A stretch of 64,000 bases of DNA from Poriferisodalis sp965214215 (GCF_965214215.1 NZ_CBDCBD010000003.1:2294001-2358000); one strand, 5' to 3'. Shown: positions 41,825 to 51,354, counted from the stretch's first letter. Translations and numbers: made by a program. The notes: generated from the sequence alone by a model not told the origin.

Positions 41825-41880
41825 GTCTGATCTACGATTCCTCCCGCTGCCTGGCGATCGTCGGCGTCTCGGGAGGTTCA
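41825..41880 (+). promoter_or_regulatory. Conserved leader of first HsdR_N-like gene
   Basis: TCTGATCTACGAT (with −10-like TACGAT at 41833) and GGGAGG just before GTG 41881 are repeated before the second paralog with identical 43-nt spacing from TACGAT to GTG. Confidence 0.6.
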
Positions 41881-43002
41881 GTGGAACTGGAAGAACGGCT
41901 CGCCAAAGTGCGCACGGAGCTGCCGCCGGGCAACTTGGTGCTTGAGACAAATGTGCAGGTCAAGGTCATTCGCCCCGTCCTGCGCAGCTTGGGATGGGAT
42001 GACGCTGATTCCTCGCATCTGCGAGCTGAATTCAGAACCGACTATGGCAGGGTTGATGAGGCACTCCTTGACGAATTCGGCAACCCCGTGGTGTTCATCG
42101 AGGCCAAGAAGCAGGGTCATCTGAAAGACGCGACCCGCCACGACAACGCCTTGCGACAGTTGTTTCGCTACGCAAGGGACGCGTCGGCACAGATCTTGCT
42201 GCTCACCGACGGCGAGACGTGGGATTTCTACCTCCGCCGGGCTTCAGGCCCGCCGGCCGAGCGTCGCTTCCTGCGGCTGTCCTTGACCGGGTCCGTCGGT
42301 GTCGAACAAGCGACTTTGGACCTTCGGACGTTCCTCAGCCGCGACGCCGTGCTTGATGGCGACGCAATACGCGCGGCCCGTGTGCGGTTGGAGCATGAGA
42401 CGGTACGCAGCGAGAGACGACGTGATGTGCTCGTTGCGTGGAGAACATTGCTGGAAGCGGGTCACAAGACCTTGCGTTCGCTCCTGGCCGACAAGGTCGA
42501 ACGAGATGTCGGTCAACGGCCCCCGTCTGCTGAGCTCACCGAGTTTCTTCGCGAACAGGGCGCACTGGCGTTGCCAAGCGACGATCCGACCCCACCACCG
42601 CGGCCGTACCCCTACGACGAGTTGTTCCCAGACGACCTGCCCAGGACCAACTACACCCAGGACGAACTTGAGCATTTGTTGCCTTTGGAGATGTCCGATG
42701 TCGTCGAATGGTGGACCGATTGGTGGGAACTCGAATATCAGGCGGAGTCCGATCCACAGTCAGATCAACCGAGTAGCGACATCGCCTTCGTACTGGGGGC
42801 GCAAGGAACCCATGACGGTTGGGTGACTGCTGCTAACGAGATCCGTGGCGCTGCCATGGAATACGACGATGAGCAGACGTATCTCAAAGCCATGCGCATG
42901 GCGGAGCTTCGACAATTCGCGAAGCGATTGCCCGGCCAGCCTGGCGGCCGAAGCAAGCAGGACATGGTAGAAGCGTTGGTTGAGTGCCTCGAATGGTTCT
43001 GA
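41881..43002 (+). CDS. HsdR_N-like PD-(D/E)XK protein, paralog 1
   Basis: 373 residues. The N-terminal domain resembles the nuclease domain of type I restriction HsdR: GRVDEAL (Asp59) and VFIEAKK (Glu74-x-Lys76) form a D...ExK site, followed by ILLLTDGETWDFYL. No helicase is attached. The C-terminus (MAELRQFAKRL...SKQDMVEALVE) looks like a SAP/Rho-N-type DNA-binding helix pair. GTG 41881 is chosen for its SD GGGAGG; the reading frame is open to 41821, but that stretch is the conserved leader. No methyltransferase or specificity subunit is nearby. Possibly an antiviral or DNA-repair nuclease. Confidence 0.72.
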   Translation: MELEERLAKVRTELPPGNLVLETNVQVKVIRPVLRSLGWDDADSSHLRAEFRTDYGRVDEALLDEFGNPVVFIEAKKQGHLKDATRHDNALRQLFRYARDASAQILLLTDGETWDFYLRRASGPPAERRFLRLSLTGSVGVEQATLDLRTFLSRDAVLDGDAIRAARVRLEHETVRSERRRDVLVAWRTLLEAGHKTLRSLLADKVERDVGQRPPSAELTEFLREQGALALPSDDPTPPPRPYPYDELFPDDLPRTNYTQDELEHLLPLEMSDVVEWWTDWWELEYQAESDPQSDQPSSDIAFVLGAQGTHDGWVTAANEIRGAAMEYDDEQTYLKAMRMAELRQFAKRLPGQPGGRSKQDMVEALVECLEWF

Positions 43003-43379
43003 TGGCCATACACGCCAGCACCGCAGTGTGACCGCCAGCAAGCAATGCCCGTTTGGGGCGGAACCTGTGATCGGCGTCGGGGAGGCACCCTCTGCCAGCG
43101 GTGTGACCCCAGACCTCTACCGCGGCAGGGACGGTACAGAACGGCTTTCCAGTGCAAGGCAGCGACTGGGCTCAGAAACGAGCAGCAGCAGGTCAGACGG
43201 TCACGTTGCTCGCCGAACTGTCGCTCAGCGTGAACACCGACTGGCTCGACTGAGGCTCTGCTTCGGGCTCGCTCACGGCCATCAACGCGAGCAAGTCCGC
43301 TCGACATGGCCGAGTCATGCTGGCTCTGATCTACGATCCCCCCAATCGTCATGCGGTCGTCGGCAAGCAGGGAGGATTC
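43003..43379. other. Gap between the two HsdR_N-like paralogs
   Basis: 377 bp. Only the last 60 bp are informative: TCTGATCTACGAT with −10-like TACGAT at 43332 and GGGAGG before GTG 43380, duplicated from the first paralog's leader. The rest shows no gene. Confidence 0.5.
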
Positions 43380-44591
43380 GTGGCACTGGAGGAAGCGCTC
43401 GCCAAGGCACGGGCCACACTCGAATCGGGTGACCTGCACAGCGAGGCCGCGGTCCGTCTCGCGGTGATCGTGCCAGTGCTGACAGCGCTCGGGTGGGACC
43501 CTGCCGATCCAAAGCAGTGGGTTCCAGAAATGCCGGTACCGAGCGGTCGGGTCGATGACGCGCTGAAGAGCGATACGGGTACGCCACTGGTGTTCGTGGA
43601 AGCCAAGAGGCACGGCAACCTGAGCGCGAAGGCTGAAGAACAACTCTTCGACTATGCGGCGAAACAGGGCGTCCCGATGCTGGTGCTGACCGATGGCGAC
43701 ACCTGGGATCTGTACCTCGCCATGGCAGCCGGCGAACCCCATGAACGGCGATTCGCGCATGTTGAACTGACCCAGAGCAGCGACATGGCCACGATTGCCG
43801 AAGACCTCACAAGATTCCTGCAGCGCGACGCCGTGGTAAATCAGCAGGCGAACTTCGCGGCTCAGCAACGGCTTGCGGAGGTGAATGACCGCCTCAAGGG
43901 CAAACGGGGATTGGCTTCGGGCTGGTTGTCGCTCCTGCAGGAAGGCGATGATCTTCTGCGCGAACTGTTGATCGACCGTGTTGAGGAACGAACTGGTTCC
44001 CGTCCATGGGCCGACGATGTCGATGCGTTTCTCGCAGGGCTGGCCAATCGGCTCGGTGCATCCGCGGCATCACCGATGCAGTACGAGGAAGCCGCCACCT
44101 GGCTGCAGTCTGCGCCTACGAACTTGACCCCAGAGATAAAGGCCGCCGTGACGAAGTGGCGCAAGCAGCTCAGCGACTCCTCGTCGGAACCGGTGTCGAA
44201 GCCGGCCAAGAAACACAAGACAACCTCAGTGCAGGGCAGTCTTCGCGGCTTTCGCATTCGCGGAGTCGTGCATTCGGCACAGGACGGCTGGGAGACGCTG
44301 ACGACCCTCGCGGCCGTGCTGGAGCAGCACAAGCCGGGATTCCTCCAAGAGCTCGCGCTGCATGGCAACGCTGCGCGGAAGTGGCCGCGGGCTGTGCGCC
44401 ATGACGATCCGGTGATACAGACGAAGACGGAGGGACCGAGCTATCGCCCGGTCAAGGGACACCCTGATTGGCTGCTCTTGGTCCATGGATCGACGAAGTC
44501 GAAGCTCGGCTGGATGAGACAGATGACCGACATGGCCGGCCTTGCTTGGGAGAGCGATATCGAACCGATATTCGCAGGCTCAAGTAGTTGA
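43380..44591 (+). CDS. HsdR_N-like PD-(D/E)XK protein, paralog 2
   Basis: 403 residues, same strand and similar N-terminal two thirds to the gene at 41881. Catalytic-type residues fall at identical positions: GRVDDAL (Asp59) and VFVEAKR (Glu74-x-Lys76), then VLTDGDTWDLYL. The C-terminal parts differ: here a Ser/Lys-rich linker leads into a domain with SLRGFRIRGV...GNAARKWPRAV...HPDWLLLVHGSTKSKLGWM, different from the helix pair of paralog 1. The frame is open to ATG 43317, but the SD supports GTG 43380. A tandem duplication whose copies then acquired different C-terminal domains. Confidence 0.72.
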   Translation: MALEEALAKARATLESGDLHSEAAVRLAVIVPVLTALGWDPADPKQWVPEMPVPSGRVDDALKSDTGTPLVFVEAKRHGNLSAKAEEQLFDYAAKQGVPMLVLTDGDTWDLYLAMAAGEPHERRFAHVELTQSSDMATIAEDLTRFLQRDAVVNQQANFAAQQRLAEVNDRLKGKRGLASGWLSLLQEGDDLLRELLIDRVEERTGSRPWADDVDAFLAGLANRLGASAASPMQYEEAATWLQSAPTNLTPEIKAAVTKWRKQLSDSSSEPVSKPAKKHKTTSVQGSLRGFRIRGVVHSAQDGWETLTTLAAVLEQHKPGFLQELALHGNAARKWPRAVRHDDPVIQTKTEGPSYRPVKGHPDWLLLVHGSTKSKLGWMRQMTDMAGLAWESDIEPIFAGSSS

Positions 44592-44848
44592 TGCCCGTTC
44601 ACCGCTGATCGCGCCGAGCGGAACGCTTGGTCAGGCGAACTGGAGCAAGCACAGACTGCCTCTCCAAGAAACGCCGATCGGTCTTCTCCGCGAGGAGTCA
44701 AACCGGCTGCAAGAAGGCCGTCGCCGCGGTTGACCTGACGCCGGGGCCGACCTTGGTGCCGACAGACGCATGATTGCGGGGAGCCGCGGGCCAGCGACCT
44801 TCGCCTGCGCCGATGCCCGAAGCAAGTGATCGTCCGTCCCGCCCGGCG

Positions 44849-47194
44849 TCAGCCGGCGACGGGCTCCAGGGCGACTCGCACGTGCTTGTGGTGCGGGGTG
44901 AGCGCCAGCCAGTCGCGGTCTTCGATGTCGGTGAGCTCGTTGACGGCTACGCCGTGAATCTTGTGCTCGCCGGATTCGTCGGGGTACTCGGTGCCGAAGC
45001 CGTGGGGGAGCGTGACGTGGCCGGACATGACCGTGTCGGTGACCTCGGCCGGCGCTTCGGCCTCGCCCCTCTTGGACACGATCCGGATCCGATCGCCGTC
45101 CACCACTCCCAGAGCAGTGGCGTCGTCGGGGTTGAGCCGCAGCGAGCCGGCCTTGTCCTTCTTGCGCCACTGCGGGTCGCGGATCACGTCATTGGCGTTC
45201 GACGACCGGCGCTCGCCCGCCGACAGGACGAACGGGAAGCGATCGTGCCCGGTGGCAGGCTCCTCGTCGTTCAGCGAACGGAATTCGTCAGCCAGCTCGT
45301 CGATGTAGACGTGGATCTTGCCGTCGGGGTGCGCGATGCGGTCCCACGTCTGGGAGTACTCGCTGACGCTGAAGATCATCCCTGACGGTGAATTCACCAG
45401 CTTGTCGAACAGATTGTTGGCCAGCTCCAGCCCATCGCCGTCGATGCCCGCAGCCCGAACCTCGTCGGGGAAGCGCATCGACGCCTGCATGGAGGAGCCG
45501 AACATGATCGCCGCGGGCGCCATGTGACCCAGCGTCGGCCCCAGCGCGTCGTACAAGACGACCGGCAGCTTGGCGCCCACGTCAGGATCAGCGCTCGACG
45601 CCGCTCCCAACGCCTCGATGAACGCCTCGCGCCCCTGTCGGGCCGCATCGACCAGACCATCAGTGCCATCGGGCCGTCCGCCCATCGCAGCCACCAGCCG
45701 GCTGTGGATCTCGGCTTCGGGCAGTGAGTCGCCCAGTGGCTCCAGGATCGGGTGCCGCACCTGGAAGTAGTTGGACGGCATCTCGCCGGCGAAGAACGTG
45801 GCCTCGGGCTTTTCGTATTGCGAGGCGGCCGGCAGCACGTAGTCGGCGGCCCGAGCGGTCTCGGTCATCGCCACGTCGATGACTACCAGGCACTCGAGCT
45901 TGGCGAAGGCCTCGCGGAACCGTTTCGAATCCGGCAGCGTGTGCAGCGGGTTCGCTGACTCGACGATCATTCCCCGGAAGCGGTTCGGGTGGTCGGTATC
46001 GATGCAGTCAGGAATCGCGGCGCAGGCGAGAAGGCCCGACAGCATGGCGCTACCCGTGACGGGGTCGGTTTCGCCCTCACCTGAGTGGCCGCAGATGGGT
46101 GCGAGGCGCAGCGGCAGGTTCATGCCGCCCGGCTTCGCGAAGTTGCCGGTCACCAGATAGAGCAGGCGCTGCAGCCAGCTGTTCAGCGTGGAGTGCGGTG
46201 CCATCTCGATGCCGAGGTCTTCCTCGGTGGACAGCGACTTCGCAGTGCCCATCGTGCGGGCAGCGGCACGCAGCTCGGCCTCGTCGATGCCGCACTTGCG
46301 GGCGCAGTCGGCGATGTCTGCACCCGAGATCAGGTCACGCAGCTCATCCCAGCCGACGCACTGCTCGGTCAGGAACTTCTCGTCGGTGAGGCCCTCGTCG
46401 ACCATGATCGCCAGCAGCGCTGCCAGAGCCCATGCATCGGTGCCGGGGCGAACCCGCAGGTGGTGGTCGGCCATGGCTGCGGTCTCGGACACTCGTGGAT
46501 CCATCACGACGAGCTTGCGGTCGTCGTCGTTGCGGATCTTGTTCAGCTCGTTGCGCGACTCGGGGAAACCGTGGCTCTGCCAGGGGTTCTTGCCGATGAA
46601 CACCGCGCAGTCGGTGTGCTCGAAGTCGCCCATCGCACCGATGCTCTGCTTGCCGAACATCTTGCCCTGCGCCCAGTACATGCCGGTCTTCTCTTGAGCC
46701 AGTGCGTTCGAGCGGTACTTCACGCCCAGCGTTTGCAGCACCCCGCGGGCATACGCGCCGGGGAAGTGGTTGCCCTGCCCGCCGCCGCCGTAGTAGAGGA
46801 TCTTGTCGCCGCCGACGGCGTCTCGGATGCCGGTCAGCCGCTCGGCCACCTCAGCGATCGCAACGTCCCAGCTGACCTCTTCGAAGGTGCCGTCGCCTCG
46901 CCGGCGCAAGGGCGTCGTAAGGCGGTCGCGACCGTTCTGGTAGTAGTCGATTCGCAGGGCCTTCTCGCATGTGTAGCCCTTCGATGCGGGGTGTTCCTTG
47001 TCGCCGCGCACACGGGTGATCTTGCGGCCGTCGAGACGCACCTCGATGCCGCAGTTGTTGGAGCAGAGCACGCAAGCGGTCTTGTGCCAGACTTTGGTGG
47101 GATCCTCTTCGGCGCCGTTGGGTTTTGCTCCGGCGCCATCTTCGCCTGCGCGCTTGGCGCGAAGTGCGGCGAGTCGGTCCTGGGCATCAGACAT
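44849..47194 (-). CDS. Molybdopterin-dependent oxidoreductase, [4Fe-4S] type
   Basis: 781 residues of the DMSO-reductase family. A [4Fe-4S] cluster is bound by Cys41, Cys44, Cys48 and Cys76. Mo-bisPGD domains follow with GKNPWQSHGF, DPRVSETAAMADHHLRVRPGTD, IVESANPLHTLPDS and DYVLPAASQYEKPEATF, and a C-terminal MopB domain (SLRLNPDDATALGVVDGDRI). There is no Cys/Sec-His pair of formate dehydrogenases at the molybdenum site, so it is not an evident FDH. No TAT signal or partner subunit is visible, so it is likely cytoplasmic. GAGGAG is 5 nt before ATG 47194. Divergent from a small ferredoxin, its possible electron partner. Confidence 0.88.
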   Translation of the reverse strand: MSDAQDRLAALRAKRAGEDGAGAKPNGAEEDPTKVWHKTACVLCSNNCGIEVRLDGRKITRVRGDKEHPASKGYTCEKALRIDYYQNGRDRLTTPLRRRGDGTFEEVSWDVAIAEVAERLTGIRDAVGGDKILYYGGGGQGNHFPGAYARGVLQTLGVKYRSNALAQEKTGMYWAQGKMFGKQSIGAMGDFEHTDCAVFIGKNPWQSHGFPESRNELNKIRNDDDRKLVVMDPRVSETAAMADHHLRVRPGTDAWALAALLAIMVDEGLTDEKFLTEQCVGWDELRDLISGADIADCARKCGIDEAELRAAARTMGTAKSLSTEEDLGIEMAPHSTLNSWLQRLLYLVTGNFAKPGGMNLPLRLAPICGHSGEGETDPVTGSAMLSGLLACAAIPDCIDTDHPNRFRGMIVESANPLHTLPDSKRFREAFAKLECLVVIDVAMTETARAADYVLPAASQYEKPEATFFAGEMPSNYFQVRHPILEPLGDSLPEAEIHSRLVAAMGGRPDGTDGLVDAARQGREAFIEALGAASSADPDVGAKLPVVLYDALGPTLGHMAPAAIMFGSSMQASMRFPDEVRAAGIDGDGLELANNLFDKLVNSPSGMIFSVSEYSQTWDRIAHPDGKIHVYIDELADEFRSLNDEEPATGHDRFPFVLSAGERRSSNANDVIRDPQWRKKDKAGSLRLNPDDATALGVVDGDRIRIVSKRGEAEAPAEVTDTVMSGHVTLPHGFGTEYPDESGEHKIHGVAVNELTDIEDRDWLALTPHHKHVRVALEPVAG

Positions 47195-47406
47195 GGCGTC
47201 TCCTCGGGGTCAGGTGGCGCGGACATCGAAAGGCTACGGGACGCGTTCGAGTCCTGCCCGAATCCCGGTGCCGCTGCTGGCCATGCCGCGGTGCCCGTCG
47301 TCTGCTCGCGAAGCGGGCCCAGCGGGCCGCTAACTTCGGTGATGCCGGGTCGGTGCATCCGATCCAGACGACGGATGGCCCCGAGGGGTCGCAGGAGGGA
47401 AAGCAC

Positions 47407-47601
47407 GTGCGGATCAGTGTGGATGCCGACAAGTGCCAGGGGCACAACCGCTGCTACTCGTTGGCGCCGGAGCTGTTCGATGTGGACGACTACGGCTACG
47501 CCACGGCGGCCGGCGATGGCGAGGTGCCTGCGGGCATGGAAGACAAGGCTCGCCTGGCTGCGGCGAACTGTCCCGAGTACGCGGTGCTGATTGAGGAATA
47601 G
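47407..47601 (+). CDS. Small 3Fe-4S-type ferredoxin
   Basis: 64 residues, VRISVDADKCQGHNRC... The cluster cysteines are Cys10, Cys16 and Cys55 (NCPEYA); the position of the fourth cysteine is Gly/His, the mark of actinobacterial ferredoxins that serve cytochrome P450s. GTG 47407 is preceded by AGGAGGG. No P450 gene lies in the window; it is divergent from the molybdenum oxidoreductase. Confidence 0.9.
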   Translation: MRISVDADKCQGHNRCYSLAPELFDVDDYGYATAAGDGEVPAGMEDKARLAAANCPEYAVLIEE

Positions 47602-47846
47602 CGATCGGGACATGTCGCTACCCGCGCGAGGTGCGCCGGCGGCGTAACGCAACGACGCTGCAGCTGCGCCCCAGCCGTTCGCCAGAGACGGCGCGGGTGA
47701 CGAAGACCTCGACCAGGAGCAGGGACCTCCGTGCTGGTACCGGCTCGGCCGGTGCGCGATGCGACGCCAGCAGCTTGATCGGTGCACACAGTCGTTACAT
47801 CGAGTGCCCCGCAGCCAGGTACCGGGCTGGCGCCGCTGCGGCATGT

Positions 47847-50285
47847 TCAGATGCCTTCGGCGGCTGCAAGCCCCTCGGGATCAACCGCCTGGCCGGCTGC
47901 CAGAGCGGCGAAGACCTCAGGCGGCTCCCGCCACGGATCGGCTGGGCTGCCTGCTCGCGCCGCAGTGATCGCCTCCCACACCCGTCGCGGGCTCATGGGC
48001 ATGTCGATGTGCCGGACACCGAGGTGGGCTACCGCATCGATGACAGCATTCTGCAGCGCCGGCGTCGAGCCGATGGTGCTGGCCTCGCCGATGCCCTTGG
48101 CACCCAGCGGGTTGAGCGGCGAAGGCGTCTGCGTGCTGTGGACTTCGAATTGGGGGAACTCCGCGGCCGACGGGAACAGGTACGTCATCAGCGTGCCGGT
48201 CTGGGGGTTGCCGTCGTCGTCGAAGAGCACCTCTTCGTACAGCGTCTGCGCAGCCCCTTGGGCGATACCGCCGTGCTGCTGGCCAGCGAGCAGCAGCGGG
48301 TTGATTACCGTGCCGGCGTCGTCGACAGCTATGTGTCGCAGGTAGTGGATTTCGCCCGTGTCTGTGTCGACCTCCACCACGGCGACGTGCGCGCCGAAGG
48401 GAAAGCTGGCCTCGCCCTGGTCGAAGTCGAGCTGCGCGGCAAGCCCTGGGTCGACGGGCTCGCCCCGCTCGACAGCGTTCGTCTCGGCCTCTGTCGGGTC
48501 GCCGAGCAAACCCTCGGGTGCATCGTCGATCGCGGCGGCCAGCTGAGCCCAGCCGACGGAACGAGCCGGCACACCAGCCACGCTGAACGTGCCCACTGCC
48601 GCGTCGAGCACGATGTCATCCACGCTGGCCTCGAGCAGGTGCGCTGCGAGCCGCTGCGCCCGATCGATGAGCACATCGGTGGCGTTGGCAACCGCCGAGC
48701 CGCCCACCTGCACCGAACGGGAGCCTCCCGTGCCGCCGCCGCGGGGCACCAAGTCGGTGTCGGACTGGATGAACCCGATCTGCTCGACGTCGATGCCGGT
48801 GCGAGCCGACACGATCTGCGCAAACGTGGTGTGATGCCCCTGGCCGTGGGCGCTGGTGCCGACACGGATGGTGGCCCCGCCGTCTTGCTCGATGCGCACT
48901 GCTGCGAATTCGCTGGTCAGACCGCCGGCGGTAATCTCCACGAAGCTGGCGATGCCGATGCCGAGCTGCCGCACGTCGCCGCGCTCACGCCGCGCACGCT
49001 GTTCTTCCCGCAGATCGTCATAACCGGCAAGCTCGACCGCGCGCCGCAGCGGCAGGGCGTAGTCGCCGCTGTCGTAGGTCACGCCGGTGAGCGTGTCGAA
49101 GGGGAAGGCACCGGGGGAAATGAAATTGCGCAGGCGGATCTCGATGGGATCGATGCCAGTCTCGATGGCTGCCTGGTCGACGAGGCGCTCGAGCAGGGCA
49201 GCCGCTTCAGGCCGTCCGGCACCCCGATATGCACCGGTCGGCGTCGTGTTGGTCACCGCAGTAGCGACATCGAAGCGGATCGCGGGAAACGCGTATGTGC
49301 CGTTGGACATCCGCTTGGTGCCCGCCGGCAGCATTGTGCCGATGTTGGGGTAGGCGCCGGTGTCTCCCACCAGGCGCACCCGCAGCCCGGTGAAGGTGCC
49401 GTCGTCGCGAACGCCGAGTTCCGCGTATTGCACCTGGGCCCGGCTGTGAGCCAGCGTGGTCATGTCCTCGCTGCGCCCCGGCGTCCAAGTGACCGGGCGG
49501 CCCAGACGGTCGGCCAGGGCCGCCACCACCGTGTGCTCGTGGTACAGGCCGGCTTTGGCGCCGAAGCCCCCGCCGACATGTGGTGCGATCACGCGCAGCC
49601 GCGACGCGTCCCAGCCGAGCGCGCCTGCGAGCTGCATCTTGGTGAGGTGCGGCATCTGCGTCGCGCAATACACCGTCATGCGGCCGTCGTCGCCGGGCAT
49701 TGCGGCGCACGAGTTCGGCTCGAGCGGCACCGCAGCGATCTTCTGGTTGACATATCGGCCCCGCACGACGTGGGCCGCGCCGGCGAGCGGGTCGATGCCG
49801 GGCGGATCGGTGATCTCGGTGGCGACGTTGTTGGGCCGTTCCTCGAAGAGCGCTGCCGCCCCTGGGGCAAGCGCAGCCTCGGCATCGGGAGCTGCGGGCA
49901 GCGGTTCGTAGTCGACGGCGACGAGTTCGGCGGCGTCAACTGCTTGGGCCAAGGTCCCGGCCACCACCACGGCGACGGCCTCGCCGACGAAGCGCACCTT
50001 GCCGGTCGCCAGCGGCGGGCGAGCGAACTCGTCTGCCACCTTGACGAATCCGTGGTGCGGCGCGACACCAAGCTCGCTAGCAGTCATCACCTCGATCACG
50101 CCCGGCGCCTGCTGTGCCTCACTGGTGTCGATATCGTCGAGGCGCGCATGGGCGATTGGGGAGCGGACGAACACTGCGTGGCACATGCCCTCGGCGGTGT
50201 GGTCATAGACATATCGGCCGCCGACCGTCAGCAGTTCGGGGTCTTCGGTTCGTCGGACTTCGTTGCCCAGGATCGATCCAGCCAT
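47847..50285 (-). CDS. Xanthine dehydrogenase-family molybdenum subunit (form II CoxL-type)
   Basis: 812 residues. The molybdopterin-cytosine-dinucleotide subunit of the xanthine dehydrogenase/CO dehydrogenase family. HVGGGFGAKAGLYHEH, AYRGAGRPEA (form II signature; true CO dehydrogenases have AYRCSFR), GQGHHTTFAQI, GGGTGGSRSVQVGG and KGIGEASTIG are intact. So it is probably an aldehyde, purine or other hydroxylase, not a CO dehydrogenase. The medium FAD and small Fe–S subunits are not adjacent, which is unusual. ATG 50285 is used; TAGCCT lies eight bases upstream. Confidence 0.9.
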   Translation of the reverse strand: MAGSILGNEVRRTEDPELLTVGGRYVYDHTAEGMCHAVFVRSPIAHARLDDIDTSEAQQAPGVIEVMTASELGVAPHHGFVKVADEFARPPLATGKVRFVGEAVAVVVAGTLAQAVDAAELVAVDYEPLPAAPDAEAALAPGAAALFEERPNNVATEITDPPGIDPLAGAAHVVRGRYVNQKIAAVPLEPNSCAAMPGDDGRMTVYCATQMPHLTKMQLAGALGWDASRLRVIAPHVGGGFGAKAGLYHEHTVVAALADRLGRPVTWTPGRSEDMTTLAHSRAQVQYAELGVRDDGTFTGLRVRLVGDTGAYPNIGTMLPAGTKRMSNGTYAFPAIRFDVATAVTNTTPTGAYRGAGRPEAAALLERLVDQAAIETGIDPIEIRLRNFISPGAFPFDTLTGVTYDSGDYALPLRRAVELAGYDDLREEQRARRERGDVRQLGIGIASFVEITAGGLTSEFAAVRIEQDGGATIRVGTSAHGQGHHTTFAQIVSARTGIDVEQIGFIQSDTDLVPRGGGTGGSRSVQVGGSAVANATDVLIDRAQRLAAHLLEASVDDIVLDAAVGTFSVAGVPARSVGWAQLAAAIDDAPEGLLGDPTEAETNAVERGEPVDPGLAAQLDFDQGEASFPFGAHVAVVEVDTDTGEIHYLRHIAVDDAGTVINPLLLAGQQHGGIAQGAAQTLYEEVLFDDDGNPQTGTLMTYLFPSAAEFPQFEVHSTQTPSPLNPLGAKGIGEASTIGSTPALQNAVIDAVAHLGVRHIDMPMSPRRVWEAITAARAGSPADPWREPPEVFAALAAGQAVDPEGLAAAEGI

Positions 50286-50342
50286 AGCCGGCGAGGCTAG
50301 TGACGCGCTGTGACACCGGATCGGTGCGGCGTGCTCATTTCT

Positions 50343-50552
50343 CCGTCGCTGTGACCGGCGGCCTGGTTGTGCGTTGCCGGCGTGACCGGTGGGCCTGTGC
50401 CGAGCTCTGTCGCTGTGACCGGTGGGCCTGTGCCGAGCTCTGTCGCTGTGACCGGTGGCCCTGTGCCGAGCGCTGTCGCTGTGACCGGGGGCCTGGTTGT
50501 GCGTTGCCGGCGTGACTGGCGGCCCGGTGTCGTACGCTGCCGCCGTGACCGG
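50343..50552 (+). repeat. 31–33-bp tandem repeat array upstream of methyltransferase gene
   Basis: GTGACCGG or a variant recurs at 50351, 50382, 50415, 50448, 50481, 50512 and 50545 (spacings 31, 33, 33, 33, 31, 33). The middle units share GTGACCGGTGGGCCTGTGCC. The last unit is the start codon region of the methyltransferase. No unique spacers, so not CRISPR. Confidence 0.88.
50533..50538 (+). promoter_or_regulatory. Leaderless −10 box of methyltransferase gene
   Basis: TACGCT, 6 nt, then GTG 50545. It is inside the last tandem-repeat unit. Confidence 0.5.
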
Positions 50553-51354
50553 CGGCGACGTGTACACCCACGGCCATCAGCCGGCGGTGGTCGCTCAGCA
50601 CGCGAGGCGTACCGCTGAGGACTGTGCCGCGTTCGCCCGTCACGTGATCGAGCCTGATGCGCGGATCCTCGATGTCGGCTGCGGCCCGGCCTCGATCACC
50701 GTCGGGCTCGCCCGCTGGGCCGAGCGCGGCCACGTCACCGGCATCGAAGTCACCGAGGAGATCTTGGAGACCGCGTCTGCCACGGTTGCCGAAGCCGGAG
50801 TCGACAACGTGACGCTGGCCAACGAGTCCGTATACGAGCTGCCCTATGACGACGCCACCTTCGACGTGGCCTACGCGCATCAGGTCTGCCAGCACCTGTC
50901 GGACCCGGTGGCGGCGATCACCGAGATGGCCCGGGTGGTGCGCCCCGGTGGCTGGGTGGCGGTGCGCGACTCGGACTACTCGACGATGCGGGGCTACCCG
51001 TCCAGCACCGAGATCACCCGGTGGCGCGAGGTGTACCGGCAGGTGTGCCGCCACAACGACGCGGAGCCCGACGCCGGCCGCCACCTGTTCTCGTGGTTCC
51101 GTGCGGCCGGGCTGCCCGATGTGGCGATGTCGGCATCGGTGTGGCAGTTCTGGACGCCCGAGACACGTCGCAACTGGGGCTACTCATGGGCCGATCGCTG
51201 CCTGAACACCAGCTTTGCTCGCCAGGCCGTCGCCTACGGCTACGCGACGGCTGACGAGATGGAACAGATCGCCGCCGGCTGGCGGGCGTGGGCGGATGAT
51301 CCCGACGGGTACTTTCACTTCATCCACAGCGAGGCGCTGGCGCAGAACGCCTGA
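50545..51354 (+). CDS. Class I SAM-dependent methyltransferase
   Basis: 269 residues. The SAM-binding motif I is ARILDVGCGPASITVG, motif II acidic Glu is in VTGIEVTEEIL, and the post-I/IV region is FDVAYAHQVCQHLSDPVAAITEMARVVRPGG, as in UbiE/menaquinone-type methyltransferases. Substrate unknown. Start GTG 50545 follows from the −10 spacing; the frame is open further upstream only because the tandem repeats keep it open. It is divergent from the CoxL-type gene. Confidence 0.88.
   Translation: MTGGDVYTHGHQPAVVAQHARRTAEDCAAFARHVIEPDARILDVGCGPASITVGLARWAERGHVTGIEVTEEILETASATVAEAGVDNVTLANESVYELPYDDATFDVAYAHQVCQHLSDPVAAITEMARVVRPGGWVAVRDSDYSTMRGYPSSTEITRWREVYRQVCRHNDAEPDAGRHLFSWFRAAGLPDVAMSASVWQFWTPETRRNWGYSWADRCLNTSFARQAVAYGYATADEMEQIAAGWRAWADDPDGYFHFIHSEALAQNA

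Noticed and set aside
41881..44591. Type I restriction–modification system
   Set aside because: Only HsdR_N-like nuclease domains; no helicase motor in these proteins and no HsdM or HsdS gene nearby.
44849..47194. Sec- or Cys-containing formate dehydrogenase
   Set aside because: No in-frame UGA and no catalytic Cys/Sec-His motif near residue 140; only the DMSO-reductase-family fold can be stated.
47631..50300. 889-codon open frame on the + strand opposite the CoxL-type gene
   Set aside because: No recognisable family; antisense shadow of a well-conserved molybdenum subunit.
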